Assembly (NCBI GenBank): GCA_009909005.1
Contig: JAAAOG010000127.1
Coordinates: 32,688 to 96,687, forward strand
Source: Alphaproteobacteria bacterium
GTDB lineage: Bacteria; Pseudomonadota; Alphaproteobacteria; DSM-16000; Inquilinaceae
Length of the DNA stretch: 64,000 bases
Direction of reading: 5' to 3'
Below the pieces are notes generated by a model, which was not told the origin of the DNA, ran no database searches, and saw only the letters and a program-made list of their open reading frames with translations. The position numbers and the translations under genes were made by a program. This document shows, one piece after another, positions 25,808 to 42,785 of the stretch. Position 1 is the first letter of the stretch. Each line of letters begins with the position of its first letter.

Positions 25808-28096
25808 GTGAGCGACGGCAGGCAGAAGCCCTTTCCCAGCAAGCAGGATGTCGTGGATTTCATCCGCGAGAGCCCCGGCCCCGTCGGCAAGAAGGAGATC
25901 GCCCGCGCCTTCCAGATCTCCGGCGCCGACCGCATTCCCCTCAAGACCATGCTCAAGGAGATCGAGTCCGAAGGGCTGGTGGCGCGCGGCCGCGGCCGGC
26001 GCATGCAGGCCGCCGGCGAGCTGCCGCCGGTGGCCGTGCTGATCGTCCATGAGCTCGATCCCGACGGCGAGGTGATCGCCCGGCCGCTGCGCTGGGACGA
26101 GGACGCGCCGATGCCGCGCGTCTTCATGATGCCGGAGCGCCGCGGCCATCCCGCCCTGGGCGAAGGCGACCGGGTGCTGGCCCGCATCCGCAAGCTGCCC
26201 GACGGCACCTATGAGGGCCGCACCATGCGTCGGCTGGGGGAGGCCGGCAGCCCCACCCGCGTCGTCGGCGTCTTCCGCCGCCTCGGCGACAGCGGCGGCG
26301 AGGTCCGCCCGACCGACAAGCGCAGCCGCACCTTTTACAGTGTCGCCGAGAGCGACCGCGGCGGGGCCCGCGACGGCGAGCTGGTGGCCATCGAGCTGAC
26401 CCCCGGCCCGCGCGCCGCCGGCGAGCGCCGCGCCGTGGTCGTCGAGAGGCTGGGCGAGGCCGACCACCCGAAATCGATCAGCCTGATCGCCATCCACACC
26501 GCCGGCATCCCCACCGACTTCCCCGAAGCGGCGGTCGCCCAGGCCGCTACAGCGCAGGTGCCGCCGGTCGAGGGGCGCGAGGATTTGCGCGCCGTGCCGC
26601 TGGTCACCATCGACGGCCCCGATGCCCGCGATTTCGACGACGCCGTCCGGGCCGAACCCGACACCGACCCGCAGAACCCCGGCGGCTGGCACCTGATCGT
26701 CGCCATCGCCGATGTCGCGCACTATGTCGGGCCGGACTCGCCGCTCGACCGCGAAGCCTATCGCCGCGGCAATAGCTGCTATTTCCCCGACCGCGTCGTG
26801 CCGATGCTGCCCGAGGCGCTGTCGAACGGCGTCTGCTCGCTGAAGCCGGAGGAGCCGCGCGCCTGCATCGCCGCGCATCTCTGGATCGACGCCGAGGGCA
26901 AGCTGCTGCGCCACCGCTTCGTCCGCGGGCTGATGCGCTCCGCCGCCCGGCTGACCTATGAGCAGGTGCAGGCGGCCCGCAATGGCGACCCCGACGCCAC
27001 CACCGAACCGCTTCTGGACAGCGTCATCGCGCCGCTTTACGGCGCCTTCGAGGCGCTGAGCCGGTCGCGGGACAAGCGGGGCACCCTCGACCTCGACATT
27101 CCGGAGCGCACCGTCCATCTCGACGCGGACGGCCATGTCGAGGCGATCGGCGTGCGGCCGCGCTATGACAGCCACCGGCTGATCGAGGAATACATGATCG
27201 CCGCCAATGTCGCGGCAGCCCAGACGCTCGGCAAGCGCAACCAGCCCTGCCTCTACCGGGTGCACGACCAGCCGAGCCCGGCCAAGCTGGAGGCGCTACG
27301 CCAGTTCCTGGAGCCGCTCGGCTACCGGCTGGCCAAGGGCCAGGTGCCGCAGCCGCGCGCCTTCACCCAGATCCTGAGCCAGGCGGAAGGGCGGCCGGAA
27401 GCCGAGACCATCAACCAGATGATCCTGCGCAGCCAGGCGCAGGCGATCTACAGCCCCGGCAATATCGGCCATTTCGGCCTCGCTTTGCCGCAATACGCCC
27501 ATTTCACCTCGCCCATCCGCCGCTATGCCGATCTCACCGTGCATCGCGGGCTGATCCGGGCGCTGGGTCTGGGGGCCGGCGGCGCCGACGAGTCCGAGCT
27601 GGAGCGGCTGGAGGAGATCGGCGAGCACATCTCCTTTACCGAACGCCGTGCCGCGGCGGCCGAGCGCGACGCCCTCGACCGCTTTGTCGCCGGTTTTCTT
27701 GAGGACCAGGTGGGCGGGATTTTCGCCGGGACGGTCAGCGGCGTCACCCGCTTCGGCCTGTTCGTCACCCTGAAGGACAGCGGCGCCGACGGGCTGGTGC
27801 CGATCGCCTCCCTGCCCGACGACTGGTACCGCCACGACGAAAAGAGCCACCGGCTGGTCGGAGAACGCTGGGGCCGTGTCTATACGCTCGGCGAGCCGGT
27901 CACGGTGCGGCTGATGGAGGCCGACGCGCTGACCGGCAGCACCCTGCTGCACCTGATCGAGGAGTCCGACGAGGACGCATCCGGCGGGGCCGCGCCGGGC
28001 GATTCCCGTCTTCCCGGCCCCACCCGCCGCCGCCAGAGCGGCCACCGCCAACCCGGCACCGCCAAAACCCGCCGCACCGCCCGCCGCCGGGGGTGA
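25808..28096 (+). CDS. rnr: Ribonuclease R
   Basis: 3'-5' exoribonuclease that degrades structured RNA and takes part in tRNA/rRNA quality control. 762 residues from GTG 25808, which has GGAG six bases upstream; ATG 25802 or 25766 are alternatives. Winged-helix N-terminus (KKEIARAFQISGADRIPLKTML), cold-shock domains, the RNB catalytic core with DGPDARDFDDAV and TSPIRRYADLTVHR, an S1 domain near the end (GIFAGTVSGVTRFGLFV) and a basic tail. In many relatives topA precedes rnr; here a short lipoprotein gene does. Confidence 0.95.
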   Translation: MSDGRQKPFPSKQDVVDFIRESPGPVGKKEIARAFQISGADRIPLKTMLKEIESEGLVARGRGRRMQAAGELPPVAVLIVHELDPDGEVIARPLRWDEDAPMPRVFMMPERRGHPALGEGDRVLARIRKLPDGTYEGRTMRRLGEAGSPTRVVGVFRRLGDSGGEVRPTDKRSRTFYSVAESDRGGARDGELVAIELTPGPRAAGERRAVVVERLGEADHPKSISLIAIHTAGIPTDFPEAAVAQAATAQVPPVEGREDLRAVPLVTIDGPDARDFDDAVRAEPDTDPQNPGGWHLIVAIADVAHYVGPDSPLDREAYRRGNSCYFPDRVVPMLPEALSNGVCSLKPEEPRACIAAHLWIDAEGKLLRHRFVRGLMRSAARLTYEQVQAARNGDPDATTEPLLDSVIAPLYGAFEALSRSRDKRGTLDLDIPERTVHLDADGHVEAIGVRPRYDSHRLIEEYMIAANVAAAQTLGKRNQPCLYRVHDQPSPAKLEALRQFLEPLGYRLAKGQVPQPRAFTQILSQAEGRPEAETINQMILRSQAQAIYSPGNIGHFGLALPQYAHFTSPIRRYADLTVHRGLIRALGLGAGGADESELERLEEIGEHISFTERRAAAAERDALDRFVAGFLEDQVGGIFAGTVSGVTRFGLFVTLKDSGADGLVPIASLPDDWYRHDEKSHRLVGERWGRVYTLGEPVTVRLMEADALTGSTLLHLIEESDEDASGGAAPGDSRLPGPTRRRQSGHRQPGTAKTRRTARRRG

Positions 28097-28257
28097 CGCC
28101 GGTGGCCAGCCTGCGGCTTCGATTGGCCGCGCTTGGCCGTCCCGATGCGCGCGACCGCACTCTCGACCCCGGCGAGCCGGCGCCGGGGTGCGGCTGATGC
28201 TCTCCCGCCGCGATACGACGGTTGTAGAGGCGCATTGTCGCCGATGATGCGGCCGCT

Positions 28258-29586
28258 TCACTGCCGCATGCCGATGACGCCGCGGGTGTCGGCGTCGGTC
28301 AGGTTGGCGTCACGCAGGTCGGCGCCGGTGAAATCGACGTCGAGCAGGCTGGATTGCCGCAGATTGGCGTGACGCAGGTCGGCATTGCGCAGCGAGGCCC
28401 CGGCGAGATTCGCCTCGCTGAGGTCGGCATAGGCGAAATCGCAATGATCGAGCCGGGCGCCGACCAGGCTGGCCGGCCAGGCCTGCACCGAGCCGGCCAC
28501 CAGCTGCATCGGCCCGAGCCGCGCCCGCGACAGCTTGCTGCCGGTCATGCTGGCCTCGTCGAGATTGATGCCGCGCAGATCGGCGTCGGTCAGGTTGGCG
28601 GCGATCGCCATGACGCCGTGGAGATTGGCCATGGTCAGTCTGGCCGAGGAGAAATCCGCCTTGCTGAGCGTCGCCAGATCGAAATTCGCCGCCGACAGGT
28701 CGGTCTGGGCGAGATCGACGCCGGCCAGATTGGCGCGGCTGAGATCGGCCTGAAAGCCCTCCGCCCCCAGCGTATCGACCCACAGGAGGTGCTCGGAGAT
28801 GATCTGGCGCAGACCGCGCTCCAGCTGCTCCAGCTTGCGCGGCAGGATGGTGCCGGTCGTCGCGCTCTTGGCCAGCTGGGCCTCCGAAAAGTGCACGGCG
28901 GTCAGGTCGGCACCTTCGAGAATCGTCCCGTCGAGATGCGCGCCGGCGAGATTGGCGCCATGCAGGATGCAGCCGGTGAGGTTGGCGCCGGAGAGGTTGG
29001 CGCCGGTGAACACCGCGCCGCGCAGGTCCGAGCCGGAGAAATCGGCATCGCGCAGCTGGGCATTGCCGAGCTTGGCATTGGCCATGGTGGTGCCCTTGCC
29101 GATGATTCGGCCGAGCCGCACGCCCTGCAGGTTGGCGTCGTTGAAATTCGCGTGATCAATGACGCCGGCATCGTCGCGCACCGCGACGAAATTGCCCTTG
29201 TCGTCGCGGCGCAGCAGATACCCCTCGCGGATATCGGCGTCCGACAGGTCGGCATTGGCCATGACGGCACCCTTCAGGCAGGCGCCGCGCAGGTCGGTCA
29301 TCGCGAGGTCGGCGTGGGAGAGCCTGGCATTGACCAGACTGGCGCCGAAGAAGTTGCAGCGGCGGAGCTTTGCCTTTTCCAGATTGGTGCCGTCGAGCTT
29401 CGAGCCGACGAAATCGCAATCCGACAGCTCCCAGCCGGAGAGATCCAGTCCGGAGACATCCTTGAAGAACAGACGGAATTTGCGGCCGCCGCGGATGCCG
29501 CGGGCAATGCGCCGGTGGACCTCGTAAAGGCGGTCGACATCCACCTGGCTCAGCCGCGTCAGTTCCAAATCGTCGATCACTCCCAT
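28258..29586 (-). CDS. Pentapeptide-repeat protein
   Basis: 442 residues, mostly A(D/N)LXX repeats (DLRGACLKGAVMANADLSDAD and similar) that fold as a right-handed quadrilateral beta-helix. Two blocks of repeats (about 60-240 and 280-435) are split by a helical linker (LPRKLEQLERGLRQIISEHLLWVDTLG). The N-terminal helical region contains RGGRKFRLFFKDVSG. Some such proteins mimic DNA and act on gyrase, but most are of unknown function. Start ATG 29586 follows GAGGGACAGG; the frame is open a little further upstream. Convergent with rnr. Confidence 0.9.
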   Translation of the reverse strand: MGVIDDLELTRLSQVDVDRLYEVHRRIARGIRGGRKFRLFFKDVSGLDLSGWELSDCDFVGSKLDGTNLEKAKLRRCNFFGASLVNARLSHADLAMTDLRGACLKGAVMANADLSDADIREGYLLRRDDKGNFVAVRDDAGVIDHANFNDANLQGVRLGRIIGKGTTMANAKLGNAQLRDADFSGSDLRGAVFTGANLSGANLTGCILHGANLAGAHLDGTILEGADLTAVHFSEAQLAKSATTGTILPRKLEQLERGLRQIISEHLLWVDTLGAEGFQADLSRANLAGVDLAQTDLSAANFDLATLSKADFSSARLTMANLHGVMAIAANLTDADLRGINLDEASMTGSKLSRARLGPMQLVAGSVQAWPASLVGARLDHCDFAYADLSEANLAGASLRNADLRHANLRQSSLLDVDFTGADLRDANLTDADTRGVIGMRQ

Positions 29587-29784
29587 CCCCTGTCCCTCGG
29601 CCTTTCCCGGGAAATCCAAGCATCCTAGAAGCAGGAGCCTTAACGCCGTCCTACCGGCCGCTGCATATTCCGCGGTGCATTGCGGCAGTGCTCCGGATCA
29701 TTGCCGCCGCCCGGCCATATCGTCGCCGTGATTGTGCGGTGTTTCGTCACGGCATGACCGCCGGACAATCGGGAGGACGGGGCG

Positions 29785-30354
29785 ATGGTGGCGATGACCA
29801 CGGTGCTGAGCTTCATTGAAAAGGAGATGCGCAAGAACATCAACACGCAGCCGGCGAAGAAGATCCGGGATCTGCTGGGCATCGATTTCATGAACGTCGT
29901 TTCGCCGGCAACGCAAATCTACGACATCGGTCAGGCGATGCAGATCTGGAAATCGATGGTCAATTACGGCAAGCCCTGGGATCACAAGCCGATGCTGAAA
30001 AAGAAGTTCGGCGACTGGAGCCATGACGGCGTTACCGGCAAGGACTATTTCTTCGATATCTGGTCGAACATCCATTACGGCTATGTCGGCCGCTCGGTCG
30101 GCTTTTCGATGTGGACGCTGAAGTCCGGCGCCGGCTACGCCCAGTACAAGGCCGGCACCAACCCGTCCGGCTATTGGCAGCGGCGCGCCAAGAAATGGGG
30201 CGATGCCGATTTCCTCGCCGCCTTCGACGACCCCAAGGACCAGGCCGCCATCGACCTCGGCGGCAAGCTGTGGGAAGACAAGAAGGCCACCTTCACCCAC
30301 CAGGACTTCGTCGACCGCGTCCGCGCCCGCGTCTCCGACCTCTCGACACGGTAG
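29785..30354 (+). CDS. Polymorphic toxin type 44 (Ntox44) domain protein
   Basis: 189 residues. Matches by eye the Ntox44 toxin module: PWDHKPMLKKKFGDW followed by YFFDIWSNIHYGYVGRSVGF, then GAGYAQYKAGTN and a helical C-terminus. The family was predicted to be RNase-like, usually as the C-terminal tip of large secreted toxins. Here it stands alone with no delivery domain or obvious signal peptide. ATG 29785 has a strong GGGAGGACGG upstream. No gene for an immunity protein follows; the next 300 bases look empty. Confidence 0.78.
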   Translation: MVAMTTVLSFIEKEMRKNINTQPAKKIRDLLGIDFMNVVSPATQIYDIGQAMQIWKSMVNYGKPWDHKPMLKKKFGDWSHDGVTGKDYFFDIWSNIHYGYVGRSVGFSMWTLKSGAGYAQYKAGTNPSGYWQRRAKKWGDADFLAAFDDPKDQAAIDLGGKLWEDKKATFTHQDFVDRVRARVSDLSTR

Positions 30355-30656
30355 ACCACGGTCTGCCGGGCTATTCGCCTTTCGGATGCGCCCCCATACC
30401 GACCGCGGCGGCCTCCTGCGCACCGCACCGGGGCCCCGCATCGACCCGGTCTGTCGAGCCCTCGGACTCACCCTCCCGCCCGTCTTCCAGGAGCTGCCGC
30501 CCGCTCACAGACCGTCGCCGAAGCCTGAAACCTGTGGTGCCTAAACCCACGACGCGCCCACAACGCCTTGAACCAAAAAAGACTTTCTGATGGAAACTGC
30601 GAAAGTTGGGTCTGACCGCTGATCAAATCGAGCTGTCGCAGTGTGACGACTCGCCT
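30355..30656. other. Intergenic region between the Ntox44 and TIR genes
   Basis: No convincing gene. The first 190 bases are C-rich; the last 100 bases (30560-30650) are AT-richer. Small frames here have no family resemblance. An Ntox44 immunity gene would be expected nearby, but none can be recognised. Confidence 0.4.
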
Positions 30657-31244
30657 TCAGCCAGCAAGCCGCCAGTCGCGATCCCCGGTCTTCCAGCTTC
30701 TCAGAGCAATGTATTGGCTAACAGATTTGTTCACCCATGCTGCCTGTCCTGTAGCACCACGGATCCCCGTGATATCCACATAGGGATATAATCCGAGGTA
30801 TTCCTGGCCTTGAAAGGTGTCGCTGTCGGCATTCCCGATAATCGGCAGGATAGCGACATTACCGTTATGGCCGTCGAAATACCCTAGCTCCCAGGGCATC
30901 CATTTCGAGGACGGGGAATTCCGTGTGTGCAGGTACATCAGGCTAGCACAACACGTCATGCGGGCGCGCAGCAACGCGGCCGTTTCCCGATTGACCTTGC
31001 CGCGGTCAAGCTGCGGATCGTCAATCCAGTCGACATAAACGCTATGGCCGAGTTCCTCCAAGATAGTTTTGGCTCCGAGCACTAAATCGGCGTCCCGGAT
31101 CGAGTGGGATAGGAAGATGTCGTAATGCCGCTTCTGTGGATCTGGCTGTGCCTTCAGGATGCGCTCAGCCGTCCTAAGCTGAGGCTGTCTTGCCTTAGCA
31201 CGCTGCGCTGCGGCGTAAGCCTCGCTTTCGCGGATCAGTGCCAT
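30657..31244 (-). CDS. TIR-domain protein
   Basis: 195 residues. A charged helical lead (1-38) is followed by a TIR domain: YDIFLSHSIRDADLVLGAKTILEELG (41-66), VYVDWIDDPQLDRGKVN (box 2 region) and SSKWMPWELGYFDG, in which Glu119 fits the catalytic Glu of NAD+-cleaving TIR domains. Bacterial TIR proteins consume NAD+ or make signalling cyclic ADPR isomers in antiphage systems; this role is inference. ATG 31244 lies one base after the stop of the upstream HTH gene, with AAGGAGG inside that gene, so the two are coupled. Confidence 0.88.
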   Translation of the reverse strand: MALIRESEAYAAAQRAKARQPQLRTAERILKAQPDPQKRHYDIFLSHSIRDADLVLGAKTILEELGHSVYVDWIDDPQLDRGKVNRETAALLRARMTCCASLMYLHTRNSPSSKWMPWELGYFDGHNGNVAILPIIGNADSDTFQGQEYLGLYPYVDITGIRGATGQAAWVNKSVSQYIALRSWKTGDRDWRLAG

Positions 31245-31245
31245 G

Positions 31246-31539
31246 TCAGTAGGCCTCCTTGCCCTGTCGCCCATAGGCTTTTTCGGGAAGGCCGAGTGCG
31301 GCCAGGATCGCCGCTGACTGTCGACCGGAGAGATAGGGACCCGGCGGCGGCAGGTCCTCCGGCGGTGCTGCTGGCACCCAGTCGAATTTCGCCCCGGTGG
31401 CCAGCTCGGCGATTCGGCCGCCGTTGATGCCAAACCATGCGGCGACGTCGTGCTGCCGGTCCCCACGTTCCAGCATTCCCTTGGCGATTGCGGCGTCAGC
31501 TTCGGTCAACCGGATGCCGCTTGGATCTGCTTTTCGCAT
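31246..31539 (-). CDS. Small helix-turn-helix protein preceding the TIR gene
   Basis: 97 residues. Residues 11-46 (LTEADAAIAKGMLERGDRQH then DVAAWFGINGGRIAELATG) read as a helix-turn-helix in which the second helix begins at the VAAWFGIN turn. The Pro-rich middle (PPEDLPPPGPYLSG) links it to a short C-terminal helix with SAAILAALGLPEKAYG. It probably binds DNA and may regulate the TIR gene, or be its sensor. ATG 31539; it is the first gene of a two-gene operon. Confidence 0.65.
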   Translation of the reverse strand: MRKADPSGIRLTEADAAIAKGMLERGDRQHDVAAWFGINGGRIAELATGAKFDWVPAAPPEDLPPPGPYLSGRQSAAILAALGLPEKAYGRQGKEAY

Positions 31540-31679
31540 ATCTGTAGCCCTATCAACGAGATTTCGCGGTTGAGTCCGCATTGAGTCCGCTATGTTGTGT
31601 CGGACTCCTTCATTCTCAAGGGCAGAATTTCCCCCTGGGCGCTTTGATCGATGCCTGCTCCCTCGCGTTCGGAAAAATA

Positions 31680-31703
31680 TTTACATAATATACTTAATGT
31701 AAA
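31680..31703 (-). promoter_or_regulatory. Inverted repeat in the AT-rich HTH-TIR / vapB intergenic region
   Basis: TTTACAT (31680-31686) and ATGTAAA (31697-31703) are 7-base arms 10 bases apart in a block of A/T. On the minus strand TTTACA could be a -35 and TATTAT a -10 for the HTH-TIR operon. This would be a fitting operator for the HTH protein or for VapB, whose gene starts 87 bases away on the other strand. Confidence 0.45.
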
Positions 31704-31789
31704 AACCCCCCGATCCCCGCCGGGCTCGCCACCCTTTCCGATCGCATTTCTTCCTTGTTTGCCTATGATCAAGAAAGGAGGATTTTTTC

Positions 31790-32053
31790 ATGCCGATCAA
31801 CATCAAGGACGAAGACGTCGACCGCCAGGCGCGCCGGCTGGCGGCGCTGACCGGTCAGACCCTGACCGCAGCGGTGCGCGACGCCATTGCCGAGACGCTG
31901 CGGCGCGTCGAGCAGGAGGGCGCCGCCACCGCTCCCGCGAAATCGCCCGAGGCCGTGCTGGCCTTCGCCCGTGAGATCGCCGCGCATTTCAAGCCCGGTG
32001 AGCGCTCATCTGATCATGCCGACCTCTATGGCGAAGACGGGCTACCCGGGTGA
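31790..32053 (+). CDS. vapB: VapB-type antitoxin (partner toxin truncated)
   Basis: 87 residues. The N-terminal MPINIKDEDVDRQARRLAAL then TGQTLTAAVRDAIAETLRR is the Rv0623/PSK-type ribbon-helix-helix antitoxin of VapBC pairs, and the C-terminal half (VLAFAREIAAHFKPGE, DLYGEDGLPG) is the toxin-wrapping tail. The start has AAAGGAGG upstream and a TATGAT-like box. The stop overlaps the vapC start by 4 bases (GTGA, 32050-32053), but vapC is cut off after about 18 codons. Confidence 0.88.
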   Translation: MPINIKDEDVDRQARRLAALTGQTLTAAVRDAIAETLRRVEQEGAATAPAKSPEAVLAFAREIAAHFKPGERSSDHADLYGEDGLPG

Positions 32054-32106
32054 TCGTCGATACCTCCGCCCTGCTCGCCGTGCTGCTGGACGAACCGGAA
32101 GCGCCC
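32050..32106 (+). pseudogene. vapC: Truncated vapC toxin, N-terminal fragment
   Basis: From GTG 32050 the frame reads VIVDTSALLAVLLDEPEA, the start of a PIN-domain ribonuclease with its first metal-binding Asp4. After codon 18-19 the similarity stops abruptly and the frame continues as unrelated sequence, while the sulfotransferase gene opens in another frame at 32123. About 110 residues, including the other PIN acidic residues, are missing. Confidence 0.8.
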
Positions 32107-32122
32107 GTTTTTGGCAATCGCT

Positions 32123-32827
32123 ATGCGGTATTTGATCCATGTTCCCAAGACGGCCGGCATGGCGCTGGCCCGCGCCGTCCAGCAGGCTCTGCCGCACAAC
32201 AGCTGGTGGGGCATCTACCGCCTGCCTGAGGGCTCGCACCGTGCCGCGCTCATGCGGCTCGACCCGGCGATCATCGCCGGCTGGCGGGTCATTTTCGGGC
32301 ATTTCGCCGTGGGCCTGGACCAGGACCTCGGCAAGCCCGGACGCTATGCCACCCTCCTGCGCGACCCGCTGGCCCGGGCCGTCTCCCAATATTGGTACGA
32401 GCGGGACGAGGATAACCAGCTTCACAGGGACACGGCCCGGCGGCTGTCGATCGCCGATTTCTACGATGCCCGGGTCTCGCCGGAGATGGAAAACACCGCC
32501 GCCAAGATGCTGGCCGGCACGCTGCACCAGGACCATGTCTGGAGCGAGAGCGAAAGCCTGTCGGAGACGGCGCTCTACGAGCGGGCGCTCGCCAACCTGC
32601 ACGCACATTTCGATGTCGTCGGCACGGTCGAGCGCCTGCCGCATTGGCTGCCGGTCCTGGCCGACTGGCTCGGGGTGCCACGGCTGGCAATCAGGCGGGT
32701 CAATACCGGCCGCCGGCCGGCCGATCCGGCGGCCCTGACGACGACAGAGCGCCGGCGGATCCTCCGGCATTTCGCCGTCGATGCGGCCTTGTACGCGGAC
32801 GCGCAACGCCTTTGGCCGGCCCCATAG
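32123..32827 (+). CDS. Sulfotransferase family protein
   Basis: 234 residues. The 5'-phosphosulfate motif is HVPKTAGMALARAV (residues 6-19) and the 3'-phosphate motif is ATLLRDPLARAVSQYWYER, as in the PAPS-using Sulfotransferase_2 family. It would sulfate a surface glycan or small molecule; no target can be named. ATG 32123 has no good ribosome binding site, and the gene begins only 17 bases after the vapC break, so its own upstream region seems to have been lost and it may rely on vapB transcription. Convergent with rpoC. Confidence 0.85.
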   Translation: MRYLIHVPKTAGMALARAVQQALPHNSWWGIYRLPEGSHRAALMRLDPAIIAGWRVIFGHFAVGLDQDLGKPGRYATLLRDPLARAVSQYWYERDEDNQLHRDTARRLSIADFYDARVSPEMENTAAKMLAGTLHQDHVWSESESLSETALYERALANLHAHFDVVGTVERLPHWLPVLADWLGVPRLAIRRVNTGRRPADPAALTTTERRRILRHFAVDAALYADAQRLWPAP

Positions 32828-32925
32828 CCGGCGGGACATGCAGGCAAGGCGCATCCCGCCGGTGAGGCGATGGGGTACCGCTCAGCGCGGCCCCCCACCT
32901 GGCACCCCTGGCACCCGACCTCCTC

Positions 32926-37323
<4,398 letters not shown>

Positions 37324-37351
37324 TCAGGACCTGACTCGCCGAAGGCGGGCG

Positions 37352-37379
37352 GCGCGGCCCGGCAGGCTCCGGGCCGCGC
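37352..37379 (-). promoter_or_regulatory. Perfect hairpin in the rpoB-rpoC spacer
   Basis: GCGCGGCCCGG and CCGGGCCGCGC form an 11-bp stem with a six-base loop, in the 122 bases between the two genes. There is no U-run, so it is more likely an RNA-processing or stability element than a terminator. Confidence 0.5.
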
Positions 37380-37394
37380 TTTCCCGTCGTCACG

Positions 37395-41618
<4,224 letters not shown>

Positions 41619-41680
41619 CTATGCCCCTCGCACCAAGCGTTCCACGGCGTGCGGCTCGACGCCCCGTCGGCACGCGCCAA

Positions 41681-41704
41681 GGCCCGCCGCGACGGCGACG
41701 GGCC
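41681..41704 (-). promoter_or_regulatory. Hairpin in the rplL-rpoB spacer
   Basis: GGCCCG (41681-41686) pairs with CGGGCC (41699-41704), with an inner CCG-cga-CGG stem. In E. coli an attenuator and an RNase III site lie between rplL and rpoB; this hairpin occupies the same place, but the function is inference. Confidence 0.4.
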
Positions 41705-41795
41705 CTGCACGCACGCAAAAAGCGCCTGCCAGCGGAACCCTGCCGGGCACCGCCGTCAGACGCCGATATGTCAAAAGCTTTCTCCGCACGCAAGC

Positions 41796-42182
41796 TCACT
41801 TAACTTCGACTTTTGCACCCACATCTTCAAGCTGTTTCTTGAACTTCTCGGCGTCCTCCTTGCTGACGCCTTCCTTGACGGGCTTCGGCGCGCCCTCGAC
41901 AAGGTCCTTGGCCTCTTTCAGGCCGAGCCCGGTGATCGCCCGGACCTCCTTGATGACGTTGATCTTCTTTTCGCCGGCGGCGGCCAGGACGACGTCGAAT
42001 TCGGTCTGCTCCTCGACCGGCTCGGCCGCTTCGGCCGGTGCCGCAGCCGCCGCCGCGGGCGCGGCCGCGACCGGGGCGGCCGCCGACACGCCCCACTTCT
42101 CTTCCAGCATCTTGGAGAGTTCGGCGGCTTCGAGGACGGTCAGGTTCGACAGTTCGTCGACGAGTCTCTGCAAATCGGCCAT
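41796..42182 (-). CDS. rplL: 50S ribosomal protein L7/L12
   Basis: 128 residues. N-terminal dimerisation helix ([26 protein letters not shown]), Ala-rich hinge, and the factor-binding C-terminal domain ([42 protein letters not shown]). Forms the stalk with L10. ATG 42182. It follows rplJ by 51 bases. Confidence 0.99.
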   Translation of the reverse strand: MADLQRLVDELSNLTVLEAAELSKMLEEKWGVSAAAPVAAAPAAAAAAPAEAAEPVEEQTEFDVVLAAAGEKKINVIKEVRAITGLGLKEAKDLVEGAPKPVKEGVSKEDAEKFKKQLEDVGAKVEVK

Positions 42183-42233
42183 GGGTTCTTTACTCCTGGA
42201 TCGGTTCTGAGTTCCGTTGGGATCGGGTGGGCT

Positions 42234-42785
42234 CTACGCCGCTTTGTCCTGGGTGGCATATGCCTGGAAGACGCGCGCCAGCTGGCCGGCCGGGGCCGGC
42301 AGAATGCCGACCAGATTCTGGGCCGGCCGGGGCAGGATGCCGGCGATGCGGCCCGCCGGGGCCTGCAACAGCCCGACGATCTTGCCCCGCAGCTCCTCGA
42401 TCGGCGGCATGGTCGCCAGCGCCTCGACGCCCTTGACGTCGAAGGCGTAGGTGCCGAGACCGCCGCCGATGATGGCCAGCTTCTGGTTCTTCTTCGCATA
42501 CTCCACGATGGCCTTGGCCAGGGGCACCGGGTCCTGGGCGAATGCCACCCCGGTCGGCCCGTGGAAAAGGTCCTGGAGCCCCTCATAGGGGGTTCCCTGC
42601 AGGGCAATGCGCGCGAGCCGGTTCTTGGTGACGCGGAACCTGCCGCCCGTCTCCCGCATCCGCCGGCGCAGGTCGGTGGACTCGGCGACGGTCATGCCGT
42701 CCTGCTTCGTCACCACCACCAGCGGCGCGGACCGGAAAGCATCGTGCAGGACCGCGACCTTCTCTTCTTTCTGGGTACGGTTCAC
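42234..42785 (-). CDS. rplJ: 50S ribosomal protein L10
   Basis: 183 residues. Family pattern MNRTQKEEKVAVLHDAFRSA then VVVTKQDGMTVAESTDLRRRMRE, with the C-terminal helix that binds L12 dimers. The start is a GTG at 42785 with GGAGG seven bases upstream (an ATG two bases before it is out of frame). In bacteria L10 with L12 represses its own mRNA through the leader; a 302-base leader is present. Confidence 0.98.
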   Translation of the reverse strand: MNRTQKEEKVAVLHDAFRSAPLVVVTKQDGMTVAESTDLRRRMRETGGRFRVTKNRLARIALQGTPYEGLQDLFHGPTGVAFAQDPVPLAKAIVEYAKKNQKLAIIGGGLGTYAFDVKGVEALATMPPIEELRGKIVGLLQAPAGRIAGILPRPAQNLVGILPAPAGQLARVFQAYATQDKAA

